38,841 bases of DNA from positions 1 through 38,841 of the forward strand of contig JAFGPD010000019.1 of the NCBI GenBank assembly GCA_016926185.1, given 5' to 3'. Every line of letters begins with the position of its first letter. Position 1 is the first letter of the stretch. This document shows positions 22,978 to 31,079 of the stretch, piece by piece. The notes below the pieces were generated by a model. The model was not told the DNA's origin. It searched no databases and worked only from the letters and a program-made list of their open reading frames with translations. The translations under genes and the position numbers were made by a program. This DNA is from Candidatus Woesebacteria bacterium. GTDB taxonomy: Bacteria > Patescibacteriota > Microgenomatia > UBA8517.

Positions 22978-24531
22978 ATGCTTGCAAAGATCAATAGTGG
23001 AGCGACGGTGGGGCTGGATGCAAGACTCGTTGATGTTGAGGTGGATATTCCCAATGAAGGATTACCCAGTTTTACGATAGTAGGACTTCCTGACAAGGCG
23101 GTAGAAGAAAGCAGGGAAAGGGTGCGATCTGCAATAAAAAACTCCGGCGCGGATTTCCCGACAACTAGAATTACCGTCAATTTAGCCCCTGCTGACCTGC
23201 CAAAAGTAGGTCCCGCATATGATCTTCCTATCGCTTTAGGGATTTTAATAGCTGACGAGCAAATAATGCCAATAAACGAGAAAGCGCTATTTTTTGGTGA
23301 ATTATCTCTTGATGGATCACTTCGTCATACCAACGGGATACTTCCAATGGTCTATATGGCCAAGAAAAAGGGGATTAAGAAAGTTTTCGTGCCAAAGGTG
23401 AATGCAAGAGAGGCGTCTGTTGTTGGAGGAGTGAAGGTTTATCCTGTTGAGACGCTTTTGGAACTGGTCAGGTATTTTTCTGGAACTGTAACAATTGAGC
23501 CGGAGGAGAAACTGGCTTTGAGTAAGTTGATAAAAAGCGCTGAGGCTGAATTTGATTTTTCTGAGATCATCGGACAGGAGCATGCAAAGCGTGCTGCAGA
23601 GATAGCAGCTGCTGGGTCGCACAATATCTACATGAAGGGGACACCAGGGAGTGGTAAAACAATGCTAGCGCGTGCAATTCCGGGAATTTTGCCTCATTTA
23701 ACAGAAGAAGAGGCTTTGGAAGTCACAAAAATTTATTCGATAACCGGAAATTTGGGAGCTGATCAAGCAATTGTAACAACGCGGCCATTCAGAAGTCCAC
23801 ACCATACAACGAGCCGAATTGGTCTTATTGGTGGCGGAACCAACCCTACTCCAGGTGAAGTTTCCCTCGCCCATCGAGGGGTGCTTTTCCTTGATGAATT
23901 CCCTGAGTTTCCGAGAAATGTACTGGAGTCCTTACGTCAGCCAATGGAAGACGGTGTTGTTACAATATCACGTGCAAAAGCAACAGTTACCTACCCTGCT
24001 CAATTTCTTCTAATTTCAGCCTCGAATCCCTGTCCTTGTGGATATTACGGAGATAAAAAGAGGGCTTGCAAGTGTCTTCCGGGTCAAATCGCACGGTATC
24101 AAAAGAGAGTATCGGGACCGATCTTAGATAGAATTGATATTCATGTTGATGTTCCCAGTGTTGATACACAAAAGCTGATAGGAAAAGATGATGGCAATAG
24201 AGAAACCAGCAAAGAAATTCAAAAGAGAGTTCAAAGGGCAAGGGATATACAAACAGAAAGGTTTAAAAAGCTCAACAAGAGTAAAAGAAAAAAGACTATC
24301 AATTCAAATGCTGAGATGAACACAAAGCTAGTTAAAACTTATTGCCCACTCTCCTCTGAGTGTCGCACAATGATGCAAAGTGCAGTTTCAAGTATGAATT
24401 TATCCGCCAGATCTTACTTCAAAGTAATTAAAGTTGCTCGTACTGTGGCAGACCTCGAAGGTTCAGACGAGATCACAACCAACCATCTCGCCGAAGCTCT
24501 CCAGTATAGGCCAAAAGATGATGGAATTTGA
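22978..24531 (+). CDS. comM: ComM/YifB AAA+ ATPase (Mg-chelatase-like), branch-migration helicase
   Basis: A 517-aa protein with three parts. The N-terminal ChlI/Lon-protease-like domain covers about residues 20-140. The AAA+ core has Walker A GTPGSGKT (221-228), Walker B VLFLDEF (302-308), the SPHHTTS loop, and SNPCPCGYYGD plus CKCLPGQ with cysteines conserved in the family. The Mg_chelatase C-terminal domain covers about 425-510, with LSARSYFKVIKVARTVADL. Length is standard. Family knowledge: ComM promotes branch migration of integrated transforming DNA. With a type IV pilus on the same window, natural competence is a sensible inference. Confidence 0.95.
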   Translation: MLAKINSGATVGLDARLVDVEVDIPNEGLPSFTIVGLPDKAVEESRERVRSAIKNSGADFPTTRITVNLAPADLPKVGPAYDLPIALGILIADEQIMPINEKALFFGELSLDGSLRHTNGILPMVYMAKKKGIKKVFVPKVNAREASVVGGVKVYPVETLLELVRYFSGTVTIEPEEKLALSKLIKSAEAEFDFSEIIGQEHAKRAAEIAAAGSHNIYMKGTPGSGKTMLARAIPGILPHLTEEEALEVTKIYSITGNLGADQAIVTTRPFRSPHHTTSRIGLIGGGTNPTPGEVSLAHRGVLFLDEFPEFPRNVLESLRQPMEDGVVTISRAKATVTYPAQFLLISASNPCPCGYYGDKKRACKCLPGQIARYQKRVSGPILDRIDIHVDVPSVDTQKLIGKDDGNRETSKEIQKRVQRARDIQTERFKKLNKSKRKKTINSNAEMNTKLVKTYCPLSSECRTMMQSAVSSMNLSARSYFKVIKVARTVADLEGSDEITTNHLAEALQYRPKDDGI

Positions 24532-24536
24532 TATGA

Positions 24537-25346
24537 CTATTTATTATGATAGGGAGCTGGATGTTGTTCAATTAAATTGTCTAAATAACTTTCGACCTGT
24601 ACGTGTCTGGTATTTCCAATATATGGACAAAAACTTCTATAATCAGGTACTTTATGATCAAAATAAGTTAAAGTCTGTCCATTTTCGATTCTATGAGTAG
24701 GAGATCTTTCTTTTAACCACACATAATCATCATCTCCAATCACCTCTCTCATGGTTTTAATTGTCCTGCCCATAAAAATCTCAACATCTACATCATTTTT
24801 TATAGCTTCTTGGTTGATTTTACTCACAGATTCGTTAGTCATAAATGGAATTACAACAATAAATCTTCTCATGCCAAATCTTTCCGCTCCGAAATGAACA
24901 TGATCACTTACTTGAGTACCAGAGTAGCTGGCATCTTCAATAATTATTCCTGTTTCATATTCACCAACTAGTTGTTTATCAAAATAGTCTACTGTTGGGA
25001 TTGTTAATATGGTATCGTCTGGGAAATATTCTCGGCATAAGCCCTTAACCCACTCAGCACTCCTATGTTTTCCCCCAGAATAATAAATATATCTTGTCTT
25101 CTTGGGATCAAGTGTTACCAACCGCTCTTTTCTGGCCAATTCATAGACTCCTAACAATTCACTTTCGAACTGGTCTTGGCTTATTTTATTTAGTCCTGCT
25201 AATAATTTTTCTGCGACCGCTTTAGCTTGCTCTTTATCCCTAAACAAATTAACAAATTGACCTTTCCACTTCTCTGTTTTTGCTATACTTAATTCCTTAT
25301 TAACAGTTGGAGTATATTGAATTTCAATATTACCTGAATCTACCAT
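24537..25346 (-). CDS. Phosphoribosyltransferase-like protein
   Basis: A 269-aa cytoplasmic protein. The segment GIIIEDASYSGTQV (about 133-146) resembles the PRPP-binding loop of type I phosphoribosyltransferases (hydrophobic-ED-x-x-x-S/T-G-T). An earlier RYIYYSGGKHRS could be the PPi loop. The typical second Asp of the loop is replaced (EDA), so catalytic activity is uncertain. The C-terminus has YIGNTRHVQVESYLDN. It converges on comM with a 5-bp gap. A TAAAAT -10 box lies six bases before the ATG. Confidence 0.55.
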   Translation of the reverse strand: MVDSGNIEIQYTPTVNKELSIAKTEKWKGQFVNLFRDKEQAKAVAEKLLAGLNKISQDQFESELLGVYELARKERLVTLDPKKTRYIYYSGGKHRSAEWVKGLCREYFPDDTILTIPTVDYFDKQLVGEYETGIIIEDASYSGTQVSDHVHFGAERFGMRRFIVVIPFMTNESVSKINQEAIKNDVDVEIFMGRTIKTMREVIGDDDYVWLKERSPTHRIENGQTLTYFDHKVPDYRSFCPYIGNTRHVQVESYLDNLIEQHPAPYHNK

Positions 25347-25352
25347 GAATTA

Positions 25353-25358
25353 ATTTTA
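25353..25358 (-). promoter_or_regulatory. -10 box (TAAAAT) giving a leaderless transcript
   Basis: On the minus strand this hexamer ends six bases before the ATG at 25346. Confidence 0.4.
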
Positions 25359-25471
25359 TCAAAAAATTCTAATCATGAGGTTTTTTAAAACTTTTTATAC
25401 TATCTACTACGACCAGCCAATGGAGATTGGTGAGGGTATTATCGAAGGGTTTAACTGCTTCTTTTTTGTAA

Positions 25472-26623
25472 TCATTGAGCTGTAATAGGTTTTGTACAAA
25501 CACTAGTAATAAATCCATTAGAAAATTGAGCGTGCATTTTTGCAGTATAACTGCCAGGATTGGTATATGTATGGAATAGATTACCATTAAAAGAAAAGTC
25601 TGTATCCCAGGTTCCATCTCCGTCAAAATCCCACTGAATACCATCGACATAATGACCACTGATCCCTCCGTAAACGCTGTAAATAAAATTAACTGTTAAT
25701 GGTGTGCTTCCGGATGATGTGTCTGTTACTATGCTGCAAGTGGGAGCGGAGGTTGGTGTTGGTGTTGGAAGTGAAGTTGGGGTAGGTGTTGGCGCATCAC
25801 CTTGGACCGTTACATTGGTAGTTGTTAATTGTCCGGAGTTTACAATTATATTTTTTGAACCTGTCCACTGGCCCTTATATTGAATTCTAACTGAATATGG
25901 TCCGGCTGGTGCTTGGGAAAATGTAACCTCGGGACTTCCCTGTCTTGCAATGCGAGTGTCTTTTTCGGATGTCATATTCTGAAGCACTGCATAGCCTGAT
26001 TGAGCGGAAAGCTCAACTATCTGATCGCCAACGAGATTTCCAGAAGAAGCAGATATGGTAACTTTGACAGCTCCTGTAGAAGAGGTAAGGTCATATGGGT
26101 TGGATGATGCTTGTGGTGTAACTGTTGGGGTAGGTGTCTGTGTAACTGTTGGTTTAGGTGTGGTAGTGACACTTTCATTAGGTGTTGAACTGGGAGTTTG
26201 ATATGGAGCTGGAGTTGTTATTTGAGTTTGGTTTTGAGAACCGACCTCATTCTCCATGTCAGGATATTCTGAGCTTATTTCACTAACTGGATCTACTTCA
26301 GCCTTGTTATTATTAAGCTTGTCTGGTTGAAGAAAAAGTTTTTTTGCAAATATCCCAGAGGTGACTAGTACAAAAGTTGCAACGATGGCAATAATAACAA
26401 TTTTCTTTATCGGAAAATTATGTTGCTTTTCATTATTACTATAAGAAGTGTAAGTGTGGTCGATATCGCCTTCAAAACTAGATGATGGTTTTTGGGGAAA
26501 CGGAAGATCAGTCTTTCGGGAATTTAACTGATCGGATCGTGTTGGGTCAGCGGAATTATCGTTTTTTTCAGAGAAAGAATCATTGTTTGAAGTTTGGTAT
26601 TTATCAATCTCCTCTTGATTCAT
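25472..26623 (-). CDS. Single-pass surface protein with PKD domain
   Basis: A 383-aa protein. A polar, Ser/Asn-rich cytoplasmic tail of about 70 residues precedes one transmembrane helix (about 73-93) with N-in topology. Next come a long Thr/Pro linker (TPTPTVTP), a beta-sandwich domain (about 185-275) with VELSAQSGYAVLQ, a second TPTPTS linker, and a C-terminal PKD domain (about 295-383) with the diagnostic WDFDGDGTWD and FHTYTNPGSYT. PKD domains generally mediate extracellular protein or glycan contacts. A TAACAT box lies six bases before the ATG. It is divergent from the glycosyltransferase gene. Confidence 0.82.
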   Translation of the reverse strand: MNQEEIDKYQTSNNDSFSEKNDNSADPTRSDQLNSRKTDLPFPQKPSSSFEGDIDHTYTSYSNNEKQHNFPIKKIVIIAIVATFVLVTSGIFAKKLFLQPDKLNNNKAEVDPVSEISSEYPDMENEVGSQNQTQITTPAPYQTPSSTPNESVTTTPKPTVTQTPTPTVTPQASSNPYDLTSSTGAVKVTISASSGNLVGDQIVELSAQSGYAVLQNMTSEKDTRIARQGSPEVTFSQAPAGPYSVRIQYKGQWTGSKNIIVNSGQLTTTNVTVQGDAPTPTPTSLPTPTPTSAPTCSIVTDTSSGSTPLTVNFIYSVYGGISGHYVDGIQWDFDGDGTWDTDFSFNGNLFHTYTNPGSYTAKMHAQFSNGFITSVCTKPITAQ

Positions 26624-26629
26624 AGATTG

Positions 26630-26635
26630 ATGTTA
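26630..26635 (-). promoter_or_regulatory. -10 box (TAACAT) for the PKD protein
   Basis: It ends six bases before the ATG at 26623 on the minus strand, the same spacing as at several other genes here. Confidence 0.35.
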
Positions 26636-26739
26636 ACAGAATTGTTTTTCTTCAGCAATGAATCTCTAATTAGATCGTATTCGCAAAAAATATTTACAAA
26701 ATTAGTTAGGGTACATAGTAATATTAAGTAATAACAATA

Positions 26740-26767
26740 TTGACCCAAAAACGATAGAATATAAATA
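26740..26767 (+). promoter_or_regulatory. Promoter of the TMTC-like gene
   Basis: TTGACC (26740-26745), a 16-bp spacer and TAAATA (26762-26767) end eight bases before the ATG at 26776. Confidence 0.4.
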
Positions 26768-26775
26768 TTTTCTTT

Positions 26776-28485
26776 ATGAATTCATTTATCACTTTTTTAA
26801 AGAAACATTCCTATACCTCTGCTTTTGTGATTAGTGTGGGGTTGAGTTTTTTGCTGTATGGGAACACATTAAAAGGAGAGTTCGTTTATGACGATGCCTT
26901 TTTTGAAAGTAGGCAGGAGATTCGGGATATTGGCTATTTACCAAAATTATGGATAGAGTCTTTTATCCCGGATAACCCCAAAGCGAGTCTTTTCCGACCC
27001 CTTGTAACTTCAACATTTCTTCTTAACTTTTTTGTAACTGGAGAATCTACCTTTGGATTTCATCTTGTGAATATTTTATTTAACGCTATTGCCTGCTTTT
27101 TGTTATATGTGCTGGTGCTGAAGCTATTCAATAACCAGTTACTTGCAATACTGACTGCATTAATATGGGCATTTTTTCCAATTCATACCGAGTCGGTGGC
27201 GTATATCAAATCAAGAGATGAGATACTGTCCACAGTTTTTCTTCTTTTGGGCTGGATCGCATTCATCAAAGCCACGAAGTCTCAAAAAGTTAACATTAAA
27301 TATGCTGCTTTGAGTTCAATTTTTTATATCTTTGCAGTTTTTTCCAAGGAGTTTGCTTTTTTTGGGATATTTTTATATTTGGCTACTTATTACTTACAGA
27401 AAAAAACAGCAATTATCAATACGATCAGGTTAGGATTTTTTTATGTTCCACCCTTTCTGGTATATCTCTTATTAAGAATAAAGGCGCTGGAGCAATATGC
27501 GTTTAACCCACGTCCTGTGATATATGCGAACAACCCGCTTGTAGGTGAAAATATATTTGTAAGGATATTGACTTCTTTCAAGATTGTTTACATCTATTTA
27601 CAAAGAACTTTTTTACCGTTTAAGCTTTCTGCCAGTTATTATTTTCGGGAAGTTGAGCCTGTTAAAAATATTTTTACCTCATGGGAAGCGCTGTTTGGAA
27701 TTTTGTTTATTATTTTCTTACTGATCTTGATCATCCGGAAAAGAACTCGAAAAAACCCGCTAGGAATTGGGGCAATTATGTTTTTAGTATCTTACTATCC
27801 TCTTTCCCAAATTCCCCCTCTTGGGGGTAAGGCGGATATTGTGGCAGAAAGGTGGATGTATTTTCCTACAGTTGGCTTGGCAATTATTCTAGGATATATC
27901 CTGACTAAGTTAGTTGAGAAAAGGCGTTCAGCAGGCTTGATTTTCTTTGGCTCACTTCTTATTTTGTACGGGGCTAGAACCATAACAAGAAATAGGGTAT
28001 GGTTGTCAGAGAGAACACTTTACGAATCAATAATAAAAGATGCACCGAGAAGTACTCAAGGGTATTATCTGACAGCACAGCTTGAAATAAGAGAGGGAAA
28101 TCTCGAGAAAGCAAAAGAGCTTTTGCAAACTGCAAATGGGATCTATGATTCACATCCAAACGTGGTCAGATCTCTAGGTTATGTTTCCTATCTTGAGGGT
28201 GACTATGATTCTGCAGAGCAGTATATCAAAAAGTCAATATCTCTCAACAGGGACTATGAAGGAAATCTCTTGTACGCAATGACTCTAGCAAAACAAGGTC
28301 GTTGTGGACTTATGATACAGGGAGGTGCAAAAATGCTCGAAAACTATCCCGAAAGTAGCGAGCTTAAGGAACTTATGGCAGTTTGTTTCTATAAGCTTGG
28401 ATTAACAGAAGAATCTATAAAATTCTTTGATTGGGTGCCTGGAGAAACACATGAGGATAAAGTGTATTTCATTGACTCCTTCTAA
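26776..28485 (+). CDS. TMTC-like GT-C glycosyltransferase with C-terminal TPRs
   Basis: A 569-aa polytopic membrane enzyme. The first extracytoplasmic loop carries the acidic pair D39-D40 in FVYDDAFF. The second has FPIHTESVAYIKSRDE (H137, T138, E139), and AERWMYFPTVGL lies at 353-364. These are hallmarks of the TMTC/DUF1736 family of polyprenol-sugar-dependent protein O-mannosyltransferases. About ten transmembrane helices are followed by tetratricopeptide-like helices (about 425-545), as in eukaryotic TMTCs. The substrate sugar and proteins are unknown. The exported Ig/PKD/repeat proteins encoded nearby are candidates. Confidence 0.82.
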   Translation: MNSFITFLKKHSYTSAFVISVGLSFLLYGNTLKGEFVYDDAFFESRQEIRDIGYLPKLWIESFIPDNPKASLFRPLVTSTFLLNFFVTGESTFGFHLVNILFNAIACFLLYVLVLKLFNNQLLAILTALIWAFFPIHTESVAYIKSRDEILSTVFLLLGWIAFIKATKSQKVNIKYAALSSIFYIFAVFSKEFAFFGIFLYLATYYLQKKTAIINTIRLGFFYVPPFLVYLLLRIKALEQYAFNPRPVIYANNPLVGENIFVRILTSFKIVYIYLQRTFLPFKLSASYYFREVEPVKNIFTSWEALFGILFIIFLLILIIRKRTRKNPLGIGAIMFLVSYYPLSQIPPLGGKADIVAERWMYFPTVGLAIILGYILTKLVEKRRSAGLIFFGSLLILYGARTITRNRVWLSERTLYESIIKDAPRSTQGYYLTAQLEIREGNLEKAKELLQTANGIYDSHPNVVRSLGYVSYLEGDYDSAEQYIKKSISLNRDYEGNLLYAMTLAKQGRCGLMIQGGAKMLENYPESSELKELMAVCFYKLGLTEESIKFFDWVPGETHEDKVYFIDSF

Positions 28486-28590
28486 AAGTTGATTAACCAT
28501 ATCTCCACCAATTTTCTAAAGAATATTCCTACGAAATCAAAATGTCGGAATACGATCTTATACTGTTTTAACAATGTCTGCCTTGTCTTG

Positions 28591-28625
28591 CCAAAATATT
28601 GCACTCCGGGAGTGCAATATTTTGG
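28591..28625. terminator. Long perfect inverted repeat, probable bidirectional terminator
   Basis: The 17-base arms at 28591-28607 (starting CCAAAATATTGCACT) and 28609-28625 are exact complements around one base. The stem has a G+C core (GCACTCC/GGAGTGC) and A/T outer parts, so either strand ends in a T-rich tract. It sits between convergent genes. Confidence 0.6.
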
Positions 28626-28701
28626 ATAAGAACTTATCAGGCTAGTTTGGGTTCAATAAATGATCACTGGTATGGACCTTTTTAACTGAAGCCTTCCTAA
28701 T

Positions 28702-28730
28702 AGACAATTTCCTCAATGAGGATATTGTCT
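28702..28730. other. Second stem-loop between convergent genes
   Basis: AGACAAT and TCCTC pair with GAGGA and ATTGTCT around AAT, with a single T-T mismatch. It may be a further terminator or a mobile palindrome. Apart from this and the hairpin at 28591, nothing is seen in 28486-28782. Confidence 0.4.
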
Positions 28731-28782
28731 TTCAAAATGGTAAGTGTTTTGCCACAAGAGTTTTGTTATTAATGATAAAAAA

Positions 28783-29118
28783 TTAGAAGTTCGAAACTGG
28801 TTGAATATTAGGAGTATCAATGTGGATGAAAAACATTTTGTAAACAAAGATTCCATATAAAACCCCTGCAATAATAAGAAAAATTCCAACTGCCCTATCT
28901 CCCTTGATTAACATGTTTATGATCCCGAGGATCAGTACGATGACAGGAGAGATTGGAATCATATAACCAAAAACGGAAAACACCTTCCACCACAGCATAT
29001 TATTAGAATCGGGCCATAAAAAATCAATAGCACCTAAAGATAAATAGGGAAACGCTACAACAAAGATGGCAAATAATAATATGAAGTAATCCGGAACTTT
29101 TTTACCCTTTTTCTTCAC
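28783..29118 (-). CDS. Small three- to four-pass membrane protein
   Basis: A 111-aa protein starting with GTG. Hydrophobic segments lie at about 11-30, 42-70 and 75-97; a Trp-rich loop (FLWPDSNNMLWWKVF) follows the first. The family is unrecognised. The GTG is supported by a TAAGAT box ending six bases upstream (29125-29130), the leaderless pattern of this window. Confidence 0.55.
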   Translation of the reverse strand: MKKKGKKVPDYFILLFAIFVVAFPYLSLGAIDFLWPDSNNMLWWKVFSVFGYMIPISPVIVLILGIINMLIKGDRAVGIFLIIAGVLYGIFVYKMFFIHIDTPNIQPVSNF

Positions 29119-29124
29119 AATCTA

Positions 29125-29130
29125 ATCTTA
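29125..29130 (-). promoter_or_regulatory. -10-like box (TAAGAT) before a GTG start
   Basis: It ends six bases upstream of the start codon at 29118 on the minus strand. Confidence 0.35.
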
Positions 29131-29212
29131 CACATGATTTAGTTTAAATGTCTATCGAGGTGTGTAGGAATGTTTGGTTTGAATCGGGTCAAGTCAAGAC
29201 ATAAAAAGATAC

Positions 29213-29244
29213 GCATAGTAGTATTGACTCAAGTCCCACTATGC
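29213..29244. other. Stem-loop in a divergent intergenic region
   Basis: GCATAGT (29213-29219) and ACTATGC (29238-29244) pair across an 18-base loop, between the divergent genes at 29118 (-) and 29320 (+). It may be an operator or leader hairpin. Confidence 0.3.
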
Positions 29245-29319
29245 ATGGTTTATTACTTTGATTCCATCTTGAGTTAGTGCAAATGTGACTGTTATTATTT
29301 TATTAGAGTTAGTTAACGG

Positions 29320-29769
29320 ATGTTAAAAAAGAAAAAACTACTGACCTATTCAGTTGTAATCGTTCTTGGGGCGTTTATATCAGTTGTTATTTACTTTTAC
29401 TTTTATACAACTTTATATCCAGGAGTAAAGAATTTTTTTTATCGCAAATTTTTGTTCGAGCGAGAGTGTTATAAAAAGGGGGGAGAAATTGTTTCTTCAA
29501 ATGAAGTAAGCTTTATTGTTCATCACCCTGATGAAGTTTGTGCTTTTCGCTATTCAGATGCTGGAAAAGAATGCTTCGACGGTAGCGAGTGTCAGGGTGC
29601 ATGCATTCTGGAAAGATATTCTTACGGATGGCGGAACGAGAGTGAATATCTTTCTTCAAATCCTGAGAGCGAAAATAAAATAGGTAGCTGTCAGAGATAT
29701 AAAAATATGGAATGTTTTATTGAGAGGAAAGAAGGAAGAATTATTTTGCACCATTGTCCTATTGAATAA
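29320..29769 (+). CDS. Anchored Cys-rich extracellular protein
   Basis: A 149-aa protein. An N-terminal transmembrane helix (about 8-30) is followed by a domain with nine cysteines including YSDAGKECFDGSECQGACIL and GSCQRYKNMEC. To my recollection the 'DaGK.C.dgseC.g.C' pattern occurs in small exported proteins of CPR bacteria, without known function. N-in topology is predicted from the basic start (MLKKKKL). Strong disulfide content is implied. Confidence 0.62.
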   Translation: MLKKKKLLTYSVVIVLGAFISVVIYFYFYTTLYPGVKNFFYRKFLFERECYKKGGEIVSSNEVSFIVHHPDEVCAFRYSDAGKECFDGSECQGACILERYSYGWRNESEYLSSNPESENKIGSCQRYKNMECFIERKEGRIILHHCPIE

Positions 29770-31079
29770 TTATCAATTTACTTAAACTTAACACCGAGGG
29801 TTAATCAACTTCGGACCTTGGCAACTTTTTAATAGATTAGGGATAGGTTGAGCTAGGTTAAGGTCATATCTCTTGAATGTTTAAATTGCATAATATCAAA
29901 TTGGGATCGCCACTTTACCTTTCGTAAATTCTTACACCAGAAGCAGTAAAATTGTTAACTTAATTTGCTAATACAGAACATTTATCGGCTTAATATTAAT
30001 AGAATCTCAGATTGATAGTAAAGTTATTTAATTGTGTTATGTAAAAATAAGTTAAATACTATATACATGTTTATATTTTTGTTATAGGTTTATTAGTGTA
30101 ATAACTGTTTTGGTTTATTAATGATACGGATGATAATTTAGTTCGCTCAAATAGATCAAAGTAGATTCTATCGCGTTGCTCCAGAACGACGATATGATAT
30201 AGATTCTGATTCCAGTTTCGGAATGACGTAGTCTATTTGAGATTCTTCAGTCGAAGACTCCTTCTGAATTACGAGAGAGAAAATAGATTGCTTTGTCGTT
30301 ATTACTTCTCGCAATGACACTTTTATTATTGGGAGAAAATGGATGATAGTATTGGTATAGATTCCGTATCCTAGTCCGTAATGACAATGAACATTTAATA
30401 GGGGAGAGATTCTTCGTTATACTCAGAATGACGAATATTTATAAAGTTTCGTGTTTTGGTGGTAGATTTTGCAAACGTTTTGAGTGGCTGGATATTGAAT
30501 ATATGTGTTACTCAATAGGGATTGATAGTCGTTATGTTAATAGTAAATAGTTGATTATTCCTAAGAGGACTATAGTTTGGTGTTTAGCAGTTAGTATTTA
30601 GTACTTAGGAAATTGAGTTAATAGTATATTAAATAATTGTACCGTTTTGTACTTTTTACAATTAGTATAACTTTTATAATACAAAAGAATTAATGTTGGG
30701 GGAATTAGTGCTGTGGAAGTATAAGAAGTTAGAGTAAAGAATCTTTTATTCAGCAAAGCAATAACAAGGATTATAAAAGGAATCAATAGAATTTAATTCA
30801 TAAATCCAGTAGATTAGGTTAAACTTGAGGCTGAGGCTAAAATAGAGATGATACAAGATATAAGATTCACGAATCAAGAATAGGTAATAATAAGGAAGAT
30901 CTTCGAAGAAAACTTTTAATTACCAATAATAGAGGATATCAAAGACACACAAAATACTACATATTGACATTATTAGGATGGTTGGTAACACTTAATGTAG
31001 AGTCAAAATCAGGAAGTTATTGTGAACCTAACTTATGCCTAGAAATACAGTGCGGATAATATAAGGAAAACAGCCTTAA
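29770..31079. other. 1.3-kb non-coding region upstream of the giant gene
   Basis: No convincing coding frame was found on either strand. The stretch is very A+T-rich and holds the degenerate repeat cluster at 30163-30432. Towards the 3' end is a weak GATAAT box (31055-31060) before the giant gene. An in-frame TAA immediately precedes that gene's ATG, so its start cannot move upstream into this region. Confidence 0.6.
30163..30432. repeat. Six degenerate copies of an AGATTCT...GAATGAC element
   Basis: Copies run at about 30163-30190, 30201-30227, 30240-30273, 30285-30317, 30359-30385 and 30407-30432. Each begins AGATT(C/G) and ends with a form of (G/C)(A/G)ATGAC after a CG-containing middle. 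The clearest are 30407-30432 (AGATTCTTCG ... CAGAATGAC) and 30201-30227 (AGATTCTGAT ... GGAATGAC). Such elements are recurrent extragenic repeats in many bacterial genomes. Whether they are mobile or transcribed cannot be seen. Confidence 0.65.

Noticed and set aside
30598-30786. A 62-codon minus-strand frame in the non-coding region
   Set aside because: A+T-rich hydrophobic translation, no start signal and no recognisable family; likely chance.
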